From contig NZ_JABBFW010000015.1 of assembly GCF_012927045.1 (NCBI RefSeq), forward strand, positions 62,001-126,000: a stretch of 64,000 bases of DNA, written 5' to 3'. The notes beneath the pieces were generated by a model that was not told where the DNA came from, searched no databases, and was given only the letters and a program-made list of their open reading frames with translations. The translations under genes were made by a program, and so were the position numbers. Source of the DNA: Azohydromonas caseinilytica (GTDB lineage: Bacteria > Pseudomonadota > Gammaproteobacteria > Burkholderiales > Burkholderiaceae_C). Numbering within the stretch: the first letter of the stretch is position 1; each line of letters opens with the position of its first letter. Below, in pieces: positions 47,279 through 56,521 of the stretch.

Positions 47279-48192
47279 GGTGGCGGTGGCGCCCCGCCCA
47301 CTTCTTGCGCGCACACCGCCCGCACGCACCCGCGCAGCCAGCGGTGCGCCGCATCCGCTTCCAGCCGCGGATGCCACAGCAGCGACACCGTGATCTCCGG
47401 CAAGGCCAGCGGCAGCGGGAAGTGCAGCAGCCCGGCACGCAGCCCGGCCGTGTGGCGCTCCGGCACGGTGGCGATGAGATCGGTGGCGCGGGCCAGCGCC
47501 AGCGCGGGCGAGAAGCCGCCGACCAGGGTGGCGATCCTGCGCCGTAGCGCCAAGGCCGCCAGGGCCGTGTCGATCGGTCCCAGGCCGGGTGCCGGACGGA
47601 CGATGCCGACGTGCCGCCCGGCGGCATAGCGCTCGGGGCTGACCTCGCCTTCGCCCAGCGGGTGGCCCGGGCGCACCACGCCGACGAAGCGGTCGCGCAG
47701 CAGCGCCTGCGCGCGCAGCTCCGGCCCTGTCGCCTTGCCCAGCACGCCGGTTTCCAGATCGACGCTGCCGTCGCGCAGCGGCGTGCTGTCCTTGTCCGGC
47801 TTGGGCACGAAGCGCAGCGTCACGCCGGGCGCCTCCGCGCCCACGCGCTCGATCAGCGCCGGCCCGAAGGTCTCCACGAAGCCGTCGCTGGTGCGCAAGG
47901 TGAATGTCCGCTCCAGCCGGCCCAGGTCCAGATCGCGCGCCGGGCGCAGCGCCGCCTCGGCGTCCTGCACGATCTGCCGCACCCGCTCGCGCAGCTCCAG
48001 CGCCCGCGGCGAGGGCACCAGGCCGCGCCCGGCGCGCACCAGCAGCGGATCGCCCGTGGTCTCGCGCAGCCGCGCCAGGGTGCGGCTCATGGCCGACGGG
48101 CTCAGCTGCAGGCGCCGCGCGGCGCGCGCCACGCTGCCCTCGCTGAGCAGGACATCGAGGGTGAAGAGCAGGTTCAGGTCGGGCTTGGACAT
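47248..48192 (-). CDS. LysR-family transcriptional regulator
   Basis: 314 residues. The N-terminal winged helix reads DLNLLFTLDVLLSEGSVARAARRLQLSPSAMSRTLARLRETTGDPLLVRAGRG, a clear LysR start; a two-lobed effector domain follows from about residue 90. ATG 48192 is chosen because the DNA-binding domain begins there; an upstream ATG at 48240 adds 16 unrelated residues. It is divergent from the MFS exporter gene 145 bases away, so it probably controls that gene; its 3' end overlaps the DUF6351 gene antisense by 31 bases. Confidence 0.93.
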   Translation of the reverse strand: MSKPDLNLLFTLDVLLSEGSVARAARRLQLSPSAMSRTLARLRETTGDPLLVRAGRGLVPSPRALELRERVRQIVQDAEAALRPARDLDLGRLERTFTLRTSDGFVETFGPALIERVGAEAPGVTLRFVPKPDKDSTPLRDGSVDLETGVLGKATGPELRAQALLRDRFVGVVRPGHPLGEGEVSPERYAAGRHVGIVRPAPGLGPIDTALAALALRRRIATLVGGFSPALALARATDLIATVPERHTAGLRAGLLHFPLPLALPEITVSLLWHPRLEADAAHRWLRGCVRAVCAQEVGGAPPPPQGRARSPLP

Positions 48193-48337
48193 GGCATCGG
48201 TCGGGTGAGCGTAGCCGCCATGGCATGGCGTCTGGTGCACGAATGAAGTGCAGATGCTGCGCCTTCCGCCATGGCTGCCCGCCGCCTACCGTTGCTGCGA
48301 GGACTCCGCGTCCGGAGTTGCCGCAAGGAAAAGAGCC

Positions 48338-49786
48338 ATGTCGAGGATTTCAGGAACGAGCGAGGCGGCCCTTGCCGCCGCGTGCGGCGCGCCCTCCGTG
48401 CGCCGGGCCCTGGCCAGCCTGTCGCTGTGCATGCTGCTGCCCGCGCTGGGCACCAGCATCGCCAACGTGGCGCTGCCCACCTTCACCCAGGCCTTCGGGG
48501 CTTCCTTCGGCGCCGTGCAGTGGGTGGTGCTGGCTTACCTGCTGGCCAACACCACCCTGATCGTCGGTGCCGGCCGCCTGGGCGACCTGCTCGGCCGGCG
48601 CCGGCTGCTGCTGATCGGCCTGGTCCTGTTCACGGTGGCGTCGCTGCTGTGCGCTGCGGCGCCGACGCTGGCGCTGCTGATTGCGGCCCGCGCCGTCCAG
48701 GGTGTGGGCGCGGCGCTGCTGATGGCGCTGGGCATGGCCTTGGTGGGCGAGACGGTGCCCAAGAAGCAGGCCGGCCGCGCCATGGGCCTGCTCGGCACCA
48801 CCTCCGCCATCGGCACGGCGCTCGGCCCCTCGCTGGGCGGACTGCTGATCGCCGCTTTCGGCTGGCCAGCCTTGTTCCTGCTCAGCGCGGCGCTGGGGCT
48901 GCCGGCGCTGTGGCTCGCCTGGCGGTACCTGCCGGCCAGCCGACCGGCGTCTGACAAGGACCGTCCCGGCTTCGACCTTCCCGGCACGCTGCTGCTGGCC
49001 GCGACGCTGGCCGCCTACGCGCTGGCGATGACGCTGGGGCGCGGCCGTTTCGGCCTGCTCAACGCGGCGCTGCTGCTGGGCGCCGCGCTGGGCCTGGCGC
49101 TGTTCCTGTGGGTGCAAGCCCGTTCGGCGTCGCCGCTGGTCCGGCTGGCGCGGCTGCGCGACCCGGTCTTGGGCGCGGGTCTGGCGCTGAGCGTGCTGGT
49201 GTCGGCGGTGGTGATGGCCACGCTGGTGGTCGGGCCCTTCTACCTGGCCGGCGCGCTCGGCCTGGCGAGCGCCGCCGTGGGCCTGGTGATGTCGGCCGGC
49301 CCGGTGCTGTCCGCCCTGGCCGGCGTGCCGTCCGGGCGCCTGGTGGACCGCCTGGGGGCCCGGCGCATGAGCATGGCCGGGCTGCTCGGCATGGCGGCCG
49401 GTTGCGTGGCGCTGTGCCTGGTGCCGGCGGCCTGGGGCGTGGCCGGCTACGTGCTCGCCATCGCCATGCTCACGCCCGGCTACGCGCTGTTCCAGGCGGC
49501 CAACAACACCGCGGTCATGAACGACGTGCCCGCGGAGCAGCGCGGCGTGATCTCCGGGCTGCTGAACCTGTCGCGCAACCTGGGGCTGGTCACCGGGGCG
49601 TCGGTGATGGGCAGCGTGTTCGCGTTCGGGTCCGGCGCGCTGGACCTTGGCGCGGCGCCGCCGCAGGCCCTCACGGCCGGCCTGCGCGCCACCTTCGGCG
49701 TCGCGGCGGTATTGCTGGTGGCCGCGCTGGGCATCGCGGCGGCGAAGCTGGCCCATCGGCGGCCGGGCGCACGCTGCGGCGCCTGA
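48338..49786 (+). CDS. MFS drug exporter, DHA2 (14-TM) type
   Basis: 482 residues, about 14 membrane helices. Motif A GRLGDLLGRRRLLLIG after helix 2, motif C ALGPSLGGLLIAAFGW in helix 5, and the helix-1 motif LPALGTSIANVALPTFTQAFGA are all present, as in EmrB/QacA proteins, which export drugs by proton antiport. AAGGAAAAGAGCC precedes ATG 48338. Divergent LysR gene is the likely regulator. Substrate unknown. Confidence 0.92.
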   Translation: MSRISGTSEAALAAACGAPSVRRALASLSLCMLLPALGTSIANVALPTFTQAFGASFGAVQWVVLAYLLANTTLIVGAGRLGDLLGRRRLLLIGLVLFTVASLLCAAAPTLALLIAARAVQGVGAALLMALGMALVGETVPKKQAGRAMGLLGTTSAIGTALGPSLGGLLIAAFGWPALFLLSAALGLPALWLAWRYLPASRPASDKDRPGFDLPGTLLLAATLAAYALAMTLGRGRFGLLNAALLLGAALGLALFLWVQARSASPLVRLARLRDPVLGAGLALSVLVSAVVMATLVVGPFYLAGALGLASAAVGLVMSAGPVLSALAGVPSGRLVDRLGARRMSMAGLLGMAAGCVALCLVPAAWGVAGYVLAIAMLTPGYALFQAANNTAVMNDVPAEQRGVISGLLNLSRNLGLVTGASVMGSVFAFGSGALDLGAAPPQALTAGLRATFGVAAVLLVAALGIAAAKLAHRRPGARCGA

Positions 49787-49814
49787 GCGGCCGGCCCGGG
49801 CGCCGCGCGTGTCT

Positions 49815-50336
49815 TCAGAGCCGCATCACGTAGCGCGCGTAGGGCGCTCCGGCGATCGCGTCGAGGTCCTGGTCCTTGGTGAAACCCATGCGCAGGTACA
49901 GCGGCAGCGCCACCGTCATGGCCGGGCTGGTGTGCAGGCCGATGCACTCGGCGCCGTCCCGCCTGGCGCGGGCGATGCATTCCTCGGTCAGGCGCCGGCC
50001 GATGCCCCGATGGCGGCAGGCCGGGCGGGTCACCAGCATGCGCACCGACGGCCAGCCCTCGGGAAATATGACGGGATTGGAGGCCCCCGGTGGCATATAG
50101 GCCACCGCGCCGAAAATACGCTCAGGTCCGGCGGCGACGATCAATTCTCCTTTTTCCGCCAGGCCGGACATTTTGGCGATAGCCGCCAGCATGCCGTCCC
50201 ACGCTCGAGGAGCGTAGCCCGGTTTTAAAATCTGCCAGGCCTCCAGTGCCAGGGCATTGACGGCGGCGTGCTCCGCGGCGGTGGCATTTCGGATGTCGTA
50301 AATGTGGTCGTCGTTGTCGTTGAATGAATGGGTCAT
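49815..50336 (-). CDS. GNAT-family N-acetyltransferase
   Basis: 173 residues. IRNATAAEHAAVNALALEAW opens the fold, the acetyl-CoA loop is CRHRGIGRRLTEECIARAR (R-x-x-G-I-G), and the last part YLRMGFTKDQDL is typical. GAGGGAGAAA precedes ATG 50336; a longer reading to 50372 is possible. From about 50060 leftwards to the start the codons are noticeably more AT-rich than the rest of the gene. Convergent with the exporter; substrate unknown. Confidence 0.88.
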   Translation of the reverse strand: MTHSFNDNDDHIYDIRNATAAEHAAVNALALEAWQILKPGYAPRAWDGMLAAIAKMSGLAEKGELIVAAGPERIFGAVAYMPPGASNPVIFPEGWPSVRMLVTRPACRHRGIGRRLTEECIARARRDGAECIGLHTSPAMTVALPLYLRMGFTKDQDLDAIAGAPYARYVMRL

Positions 50337-50595
50337 TTTCTCCCTCGCAAGAATGCCACGGCATGATGACATGGGCAGCGCGCGGCATTCTTGGGCAGGG
50401 CCCCAGAACTTGCCGCGTTGCTGCGGCAGGTCAAGCTTATGGCCGGTTGACGCCTCTCATCGAATCTTTGGCGTTTCCGGCATTTGCCGCTATCGATCCA
50501 TTTCAATCAGGTCCGCCGGCGTCAATATCGGTCCGTCACCATCACCAGACAGACCAGATTGAAAGGATGAACAGCCCTGTGCACGGACCGCAGCG

Positions 50596-51552
50596 TCAAT
50601 GATGAGACTTCGACGCTGCATGGGGAGCATGACAGCTTGCCCGGCCCAAATGCTGCAAGATCATTTCGTGATCCTGAAGCGCCGCGGGATAGTCCGGCGC
50701 GATCTTGAGAGCTTCGTCAATATATTCATGAGCTTTCTCAAGATGTCCGCGGACGGCTTCGACGCTGCCAAGACCATTCCACGCGCTTGCATCCTTGGGG
50801 CGCTCGTCGAGCATGGTGCGAAAAACGTTTTCCGCCTGATTTAATGCCGTCTCAGCCTCGCCTTGGCGTTCGAGCCGCATCAAGGCCATGGCCTCATTTT
50901 TGTACAGGTAGCCGCGAGTCACTTTCAATATGGCATCTTCCGGATATAGAGGCAGCGCACGATCGAGCTCGGATTGAGATTTTTGCGCCAAAGCCAGGGC
51001 ATCAGCGGCACGGCCATGCTCCAGAGAGTCAATGGACTTCATTTGCAGGTCGTACAGCATTTGCTGGGCTTGCTCCAGAGACATATCAGTTGCCCGCGGC
51101 ACAATGAGGTCGCACACGCGTTCCATCAACCGTTGAATACCGGCAGCCCATCGCTTGGGCGGAAGAATCATGGCCTGCTGGAGAGCGAAACTTTTCAATT
51201 CATCAGGCAAGCACTGGGACGACGGCATATGGGCGTCGTCCACCAACACCGGCAAGACGGTGGCATGTCGATGCAACGCTTCGCAGACCTCCCAGCGAAG
51301 CACATCCTCCTTGTCGGCCAGGCGATGCCGGCCATCAGCATCAACCAGCCAATGCGGGCCAATGACAACCAAAAATACTTCGCAGGATGCAAGTTCCTGG
51401 CGGATGCTCTCCAGCCAGTTGCATCCCGGCTTGATATCTTCCACATCCTGGAACACGAGGTCATGACCAAAGCGCATTCCAATATGCCTGCACAATCGGG
51501 TGGCAGCTTGAGCACTGTCCGAGCGGCGGTATGAAATGAACACTCTGCTCAT
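50596..51552 (-). CDS. TIR-domain protein with C-terminal TPR repeats
   Basis: 318 residues. TIR domain 1-150: VFISYRRSDS box 1, LVFQDVEDIKPGCNWLESIRQELASCEVFLVVIGPHWL and DVLRWEVCEALHRHATVLPVLV, where Glu88 is the candidate NAD-hydrolase catalytic residue. TPR-like helices follow at about 165-305 (SLEHGRAADALALAQKSQSELDRAL, DASAWNGLGSVEAVRGHLEKAHEYIDEALKIAPDYPAAL). AGGAGCAAAGCG precedes ATG 51552. GC and codon use are below the neighbours, indicating transfer. Divergent from the DUF2235 gene; a defence role is inference. Confidence 0.85.
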   Translation of the reverse strand: MSRVFISYRRSDSAQAATRLCRHIGMRFGHDLVFQDVEDIKPGCNWLESIRQELASCEVFLVVIGPHWLVDADGRHRLADKEDVLRWEVCEALHRHATVLPVLVDDAHMPSSQCLPDELKSFALQQAMILPPKRWAAGIQRLMERVCDLIVPRATDMSLEQAQQMLYDLQMKSIDSLEHGRAADALALAQKSQSELDRALPLYPEDAILKVTRGYLYKNEAMALMRLERQGEAETALNQAENVFRTMLDERPKDASAWNGLGSVEAVRGHLEKAHEYIDEALKIAPDYPAALQDHEMILQHLGRASCHAPHAASKSHH

Positions 51553-51908
51553 CGCTTTGCTCCTCTGATTGCCAAATCGATCGTTCTGCCAGTCGAGAAT
51601 CTTTCCGTGTGCATTTGTCGATCGTGGCCGGCCATTCAGCCACCGTGACCGCCAGGTCGGTGGCGGTGCGGGGCGCTGCGCCGGGTTGCCAGTCTAGGTT
51701 GTGGCTGACGCGAATGTTCGAATAAAACATTGGCAAATCAATTTCTCCATTAATTACAACCAGTGGCATCGTGGACATCTCTTGGCTTGCCTGAACAAAT
51801 GAGCCGTCAACTTGCCTTGAATTTAAAATTGTGTATCCAAACTATTGGCTTGCGGAAGACGGGCCAAGTGGGAGCGATAATGGATGATCCATGGCTCAAG
51901 GAGCTGGT
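51553..51908. other. Intergenic region between TIR and DUF2235 genes
   Basis: 356 bases, AT-rich between 51700 and 51870, suited to divergent promoters. A minus-strand frame from ATG 51778 (MSTMPLVVINGEIDLPMFYSNIRVSHN...) stays open into the TIR gene; its first 60 codons look protein-like and may be a small gene or a remnant. I do not recognise it. Confidence 0.4.
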
Positions 51909-53651
51909 ATGCGCAAGGGTGGGTGCAATATTGCCGTCTTTATTGATGGCACGTGGAATCAGGCGGAAAGGGGCAAGCTCACCAATGTGCATAAGCTCTT
52001 CGCAAGGGTGCGGGAAAATACAATTGAAGGACGGGAGCAGCTGAAGATTTACCTGCCTGGTGTCGGCCGAAAGCCCAGGGCAGATATCGTCGGATCGAAG
52101 GATGCGGACTACGAGGTGCATCTGGCCCGGATTCTGAATCATGAAATGCCGCCAGGCACCATGGATTGGGAGAGAGGGCTTTGGGGTGGCGGGCTGGGGA
52201 AAGGCACGACTGAACGCATCAAGGCTGCTTATCATTTTATTTGCAGCAATTTCGTCAAAAAACGCCGGGATCGGGTTTACCTGTTCGGCTTCAGTCGCGG
52301 GGCATTCGCGGCACGTTCCATCGCTGGCTTCATCGACCATGTCGGGCTGCTGCTTGCCGAGCATTTGAAATACATACATCTGGCATATCGGATGTACGAA
52401 ACCAGCGAAGATGCACGGCAGAGCAGCTTGAGAAAGTTTCTGTACGAGCTTACCGGGCGCGAAGCGGCTGGAATGGATGGCGAATTTTCGATACCAATCC
52501 ATTTTCTGGGCGTTTGGGATACCGTGGCATCGTTGGGTCTGCCCTCAAGGCAAAACTGGTTCAGCGCGCCCTATACCGAGTATCGGCAGGTTGAAGTGCC
52601 GCCCGCGGTGATGTGCGCGCGACATGCGCTGGCATTGCACGAGCTTCGCGGCACGTTTGAGCCGTTGCTTTGGAAACCCGGGCGGCACCGGGATTTGAAG
52701 CAGGTCTGGTTTCCTGGGGCGCATGCTGATGTGGGGGGTGGCTACCCTGCGCAAGAAAGCTCGTACTCCAATATGGTCTTGCGCTGGATGGCTGAAGAGG
52801 CCTGTGACAAGGGCCTGGAAATTGATTTGGGAGGCCTTGAAAAGACGGTGAGTTCAACCGCGCACGGCATTCATCATGAGGTTCGTGGACCCTTCATCGG
52901 AAGCTTTCCTGTGCCGCGCATATGGTTGGAGGACGCAGTTGATACACGGGACGCGCAGGCGGTGCTCTCGACCTGTCACTTCCATGCAAGCGCCGTCGAA
53001 TATTTGGAAAGGATCGATAAAGCAATGTATAAATTTAGGCATCCTTTTGTGAATTCCGCTTTGCGCAAAATTGACGCACTTGCATTGCGTCGCTTCATGC
53101 AACTCCGGCTGTCAGGGCAAGGCATAGTGGGTGTAGACGAGAAGCCAGAAAGTTCAAGCTTTCCGGGAAATGGCCGGCAGACCGCTTGCGACCCGTGGTG
53201 GGAGAGTGTTTCTCACGAGGAATGCAAGAAGTTTTTCAACGTGCTGAGCAACTTTCTCCAGAACCAGGGGGTTCCAAGTGAAGCGGAGTGCGAGGCTTTT
53301 GCGCGTGCCATGGCCTTGCATTATATTTTCAGAGGCGATTCGGCCTTCATAGGTGCCATGGATCGCATCTATAACCAAGTGCCATGCTACGATGGGGAGT
53401 CTCCATCGTCCGCCATATATCGTCAGGCGGATGCGTGGCTGCCTCGTGGCCAAGCTGTTGTCCGAGGTCTGAATCGCTGCGTGAAACTGCTTCAATCCTG
53501 CCCCACTGACATTGCAAGAGTTGGCGCCAGCCGGTTCCAAATGGGCGTGGAGTTGTTGGTTCAAAATCTAACGCACAGCGCCATCACACGAGGGGTGGAA
53601 CTGTCCAGCGGCCCTCGTGGGCCGTTGCGGATCAAGCGCGGCAAAGCATGA
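51909..53651 (+). CDS. DUF2235 alpha/beta hydrolase (Tle1-like lipase)
   Basis: 580 residues. IAVFIDGTWN at the N-terminus, nucleophile elbow LFGFSRGAFAARS (Ser129), catalytic acid in PGAHADVGGGY (Asp274) and a likely His359 in CHFHASAVEYLERI form the triad of DUF2235 lipases, the family that includes type VI phospholipase effectors Tle1. No signal peptide, PAAR or VgrG is attached or nearby. AAGGAG lies 5-6 bases before ATG 51909; ATG 51891 is less well placed. Low GC like its divergent TIR-TPR partner. Could be an antiphage or interbacterial effector; unproven. Confidence 0.85.
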   Translation: MRKGGCNIAVFIDGTWNQAERGKLTNVHKLFARVRENTIEGREQLKIYLPGVGRKPRADIVGSKDADYEVHLARILNHEMPPGTMDWERGLWGGGLGKGTTERIKAAYHFICSNFVKKRRDRVYLFGFSRGAFAARSIAGFIDHVGLLLAEHLKYIHLAYRMYETSEDARQSSLRKFLYELTGREAAGMDGEFSIPIHFLGVWDTVASLGLPSRQNWFSAPYTEYRQVEVPPAVMCARHALALHELRGTFEPLLWKPGRHRDLKQVWFPGAHADVGGGYPAQESSYSNMVLRWMAEEACDKGLEIDLGGLEKTVSSTAHGIHHEVRGPFIGSFPVPRIWLEDAVDTRDAQAVLSTCHFHASAVEYLERIDKAMYKFRHPFVNSALRKIDALALRRFMQLRLSGQGIVGVDEKPESSSFPGNGRQTACDPWWESVSHEECKKFFNVLSNFLQNQGVPSEAECEAFARAMALHYIFRGDSAFIGAMDRIYNQVPCYDGESPSSAIYRQADAWLPRGQAVVRGLNRCVKLLQSCPTDIARVGASRFQMGVELLVQNLTHSAITRGVELSSGPRGPLRIKRGKA

Positions 53652-53904
53652 CGGTTTCATAGTCCTGCCTGGAATGACACGCGTCGGTGCAAAGGGGTGC
53701 CGAGCATTTTCAGATAGGGTCGGGTCTGTCGCGGCGGCAGCACATGCAGATCTCCCCGCACGCGAAGGAACTGCAGTTCGGGCAGCGCCAGGTGTGGATT
53801 CAAGGACGATCGGCCCGTGCCCGCCCACCGCTGCCGGGGCAGGCCCCGCGCTTGCACATGACGGGCTCCTTTCCCCTACACGCATGCATCCCAAGGAGAC
53901 TCGC

Positions 53905-54429
53905 ATGGCCTCTTTGTTCAAGTCCGTGGCCCTGGCCGCTTTCGGCGCGGCCGCCATGTACTACCTCGATCCCCAAACCGGGCCGCAGCGCCGCGCGCAG
54001 GCGCTCGGCAAGCTCAATGCACTGTCCACCGGCGCGCGCGGCACCGGCCGGGGCACCCTCGCCCAGGGCCGGGACGTGGGCGAGGGCTCGGGCGCGGCGT
54101 CGTCCGGCGCGGCCCAGGCCGACCGCAACCGCGAGCTGCGCGACCGCATCTACGCCGAGGTCGGCCGGCTGGCCCGCCAGCCCGACGGCATCGAGGTAGT
54201 GGTGCACGAGGGCAATGTCAGCCTGCGCGGCGAGGTGGTGTCGGACGACGAGCGCGACAGGCTGCTGTCCACCGTCCTGGCCATGCCGGGCGTGCTGCGC
54301 ATCGACAACCGCCTCAAGGCGCGCGAGGAGGAGCCCAGCAGCCTGGCCGAGCTGGCCGTCAGCGGCGGCCTGGCCGCGGCCGAGGACGGCGCCGCGCCCC
54401 GGCCGGCCGGGCCGCCGTCGATCCTCTGA
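53905..54429 (+). CDS. Small BON-domain envelope protein with YYLDPQTGPQRR motif
   Basis: 174 residues. One N-terminal hydrophobic helix (SVALAAFGAAAMYYLDP) carries the motif YYLDPQTGPQRR at about 18-29, a Gly/Ala-rich linker follows, and a BON domain occupies about 75-143 (LRDRIYAEVGRLARQPDGIEVVVHEGNVSLRGEVVSDDERDRLLSTV). CAAGGAGACTCGC precedes ATG 53905. It is a shorter paralogue of the protein encoded at 3054, where the same Y-x-x-DP-x-x-G-x-x-RR motif occurs twice. Confidence 0.75.
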   Translation: MASLFKSVALAAFGAAAMYYLDPQTGPQRRAQALGKLNALSTGARGTGRGTLAQGRDVGEGSGAASSGAAQADRNRELRDRIYAEVGRLARQPDGIEVVVHEGNVSLRGEVVSDDERDRLLSTVLAMPGVLRIDNRLKAREEEPSSLAELAVSGGLAAAEDGAAPRPAGPPSIL

Positions 54430-54929
54430 GCCGGGTGCCGTCCAGGCCGGCGGCTCCCCGCTTCACGGATTTCCGTCCCGCGCGCCGGCCTCGAAGGCCG
54501 ACCGCGGTTTTACGGACAGGTCCGGAAAATGGTTCCGGGCGTTCATGCGTATTTTCCATGGATTTGAAGCCGTAGCTTGATGGACACTTGAGCAAATCCC
54601 GATTGCTGTGCCCGGCGCCAAAATTGATATTGATGGAAATATCGCAAGCCTGCCGCAAGCCACAGGCCCTTTGAGTCGGGTTTGTCAGGGTTTTTACGCG
54701 GGTGTCGAAAATTGCGTCACCGACTTTTTGGGAAAACGAGAAATATTCCCGCCGGGAGGCGGCCGGCAGATCGCTTGTGACAGTCTTGCCACAGTGTTTG
54801 GTTTTCAAAATTAACCATCCACAAAACCCGTCAAACCGGCAGTGAGCCATGCCGGCCCCGGGGAGGTCGCGGCTTCAGGCGCAGCAAGGCCTGGGGCTTG
54901 GCGACGGACCGCGTCAGCGAGGGAAAACC
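54430..54929. other. 500-base region upstream of the chemoreceptor
   Basis: No supported gene. The part 54590-54840 is clearly AT-rich, unlike its surroundings, and has a 68-codon frame (54608-54814) without ribosome site. It probably carries the chemoreceptor promoter, but no clean sigma-28 site (TAAA-N15-GCCGATAA) was found. Confidence 0.45.
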
Positions 54930-56492
54930 ATGCGAAAGAACCTGCCCGTCACCGGCCGTGCGTACACCATTCCCCGTGGCGTGACGCTGATGTCCACCAC
55001 GGACCTCGACAGCCACATCCGCTACGCCAACGCGGCCTTCATCCAGGTCAGCGGCTTCGAAGCCAAGGAGCTGATGGGGCAGCCGCACAACATGGTGCGC
55101 CATCCCGACATGCCGCCCCAGGCTTTCGGCGACATGTGGGACACGCTCAAGTCCGGCCTGTCCTGGACGGCGCTGGTGAAGAACCGGCGCAAGGACGGCG
55201 ACCACTACTGGGTGCGGGCCAACGCCACGCCCATGCGCCGCAACGGCCAGGTGGTGGGCTACATGTCAGTGCGCACCCCGGCCACCGCGCAGGAGATCCA
55301 GGAGGCCGAGCAGCTGTATGCCGCGATGCGCGAAGGCCGCGCCGGCTCGCGCCGCCTCTACCGCGGCCTGGTGGTGCGCACCGGGCTGGCCAAGGTGCTG
55401 TCCGGCTTCCAGCTCATGTCGCTGCGCACGCGCCTGGCGCTGGGCACGGTGCTGGCCGGCGCCGTGCCGGGCGCCGCGGCGGTGGCGGCCGCGGCCGGCA
55501 CGGGCAACCCCTGGCTGACGGCGGGCGCCGCCGGCGGCTGGCTGCTCAGCACCGCCGCGGCCACCGCCTTCCTGTGGCGCCAGGTGGCGACGCCGGTGCA
55601 CTCGATCCTGGAACGCGCCAGCATCGTGGCCAGCGGCGAGGCGGCGCAGCCGCTGTCGCTGGACCGCGTGGACGACGTCGGGCTGCTGGCGCGCGCGGTC
55701 AATCAGGCCGGGCTGAACCTGCGCGCGCTGGTGGACGACGTGGCCGAGCAGGTCGGCGGCCTGGCTTCCGCCAGCCGCCAGATCGCCTCGGGCAGCCAGG
55801 ACCTCAGCGGCCGCACCGAGCAGACCGCCGCCGCCCTGCAGCAGACGGCCGCGTCGATGGAGCAGATCACCCAGACCATCAAGCAGAACGCCACCACCTC
55901 CGCCGAGGCGCGCAAGCTCGCGGAGCAGGCCTCCGACGCCGCCAGCCATGGCGGCGAGGCGATGCAGCAGGTGGTGAGCCGGATGAGCGACATCCAGGCC
56001 CACAGCGCGCGCATCGCCGACATCATCAGCGTCATCGACGGCATCGCCTTCCAGACCAACATCCTGGCGCTCAACGCCGCGGTGGAGGCCGCGCGCGCGG
56101 GCGAGCAGGGCCGCGGCTTCGCGGTGGTGGCGGGCGAGGTGCGCTCGCTGGCGCAGCGCAGCGCCGAGGCGGCCAAGGAGATCAAGTCGCTGATCGAGGA
56201 GTCGGTGCAGCGCATCGACCAGGGCGGCCGCCACGTGGAGCAGGCCGGCGTGACCATCGCCCGCACCATCGAGCAGGTGCGGCGCGTGGCAGCGCTGGTG
56301 TCGGACATCACGGCGGTGTCGGAACAGCAGGGCCAGGGCGTGGAGCAGGTGCACGAGGCCATCGCCCAGCTCGACAGCACCACCCAGCAGAACGCCGCCC
56401 TGGTGGAACAGAGCGCCACCGCCGCCTCCTCCCTGAACCGGCAGGCCGGCCGGCTGGCCGAGGCGGTGGACGTCTACAAGAGCGCGCGCTGA
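54930..56492 (+). CDS. PAS-domain methyl-accepting chemotaxis protein (Aer-like)
   Basis: 520 residues. N-terminal PAS about 5-115 ([35 protein letters not shown], then WVRANATPM) of the Aer type, which senses redox through FAD; two membrane helices about 168-220; HAMP; and a signalling domain with the hairpin [37 protein letters not shown] near 368-405. No periplasmic domain. GAGGGAAAACC precedes ATG 54930. Mediates aerotaxis by controlling CheA. Confidence 0.92.
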   Translation: MRKNLPVTGRAYTIPRGVTLMSTTDLDSHIRYANAAFIQVSGFEAKELMGQPHNMVRHPDMPPQAFGDMWDTLKSGLSWTALVKNRRKDGDHYWVRANATPMRRNGQVVGYMSVRTPATAQEIQEAEQLYAAMREGRAGSRRLYRGLVVRTGLAKVLSGFQLMSLRTRLALGTVLAGAVPGAAAVAAAAGTGNPWLTAGAAGGWLLSTAAATAFLWRQVATPVHSILERASIVASGEAAQPLSLDRVDDVGLLARAVNQAGLNLRALVDDVAEQVGGLASASRQIASGSQDLSGRTEQTAAALQQTAASMEQITQTIKQNATTSAEARKLAEQASDAASHGGEAMQQVVSRMSDIQAHSARIADIISVIDGIAFQTNILALNAAVEAARAGEQGRGFAVVAGEVRSLAQRSAEAAKEIKSLIEESVQRIDQGGRHVEQAGVTIARTIEQVRRVAALVSDITAVSEQQGQGVEQVHEAIAQLDSTTQQNAALVEQSATAASSLNRQAGRLAEAVDVYKSAR

Positions 56493-56498
56493 GCGGGC

Positions 56499-56521
56499 GG
56501 GGCGCGCCGCCTCAGCGCCCC
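56499..56521. terminator. Shared hairpin of convergent genes
   Basis: GGGGCGC-N9-GCGCCCC lies between the chemoreceptor stop and the end of the catalase-like gene, whose stop codon is in the loop. Symmetric, so it may serve both strands. Confidence 0.45.

Noticed and set aside
53166-54780. About 20-base near-repeat (GGCCGGCAGA...CGCTTG) in the DUF2235 gene and at 54757
   Set aside because: Single short match with mismatches and no flanking structure; probably chance.
54608-54814. 68-codon plus-strand frame in an AT-rich spacer
   Set aside because: No ribosome site, no homologous pattern; looks like non-coding or decayed sequence.
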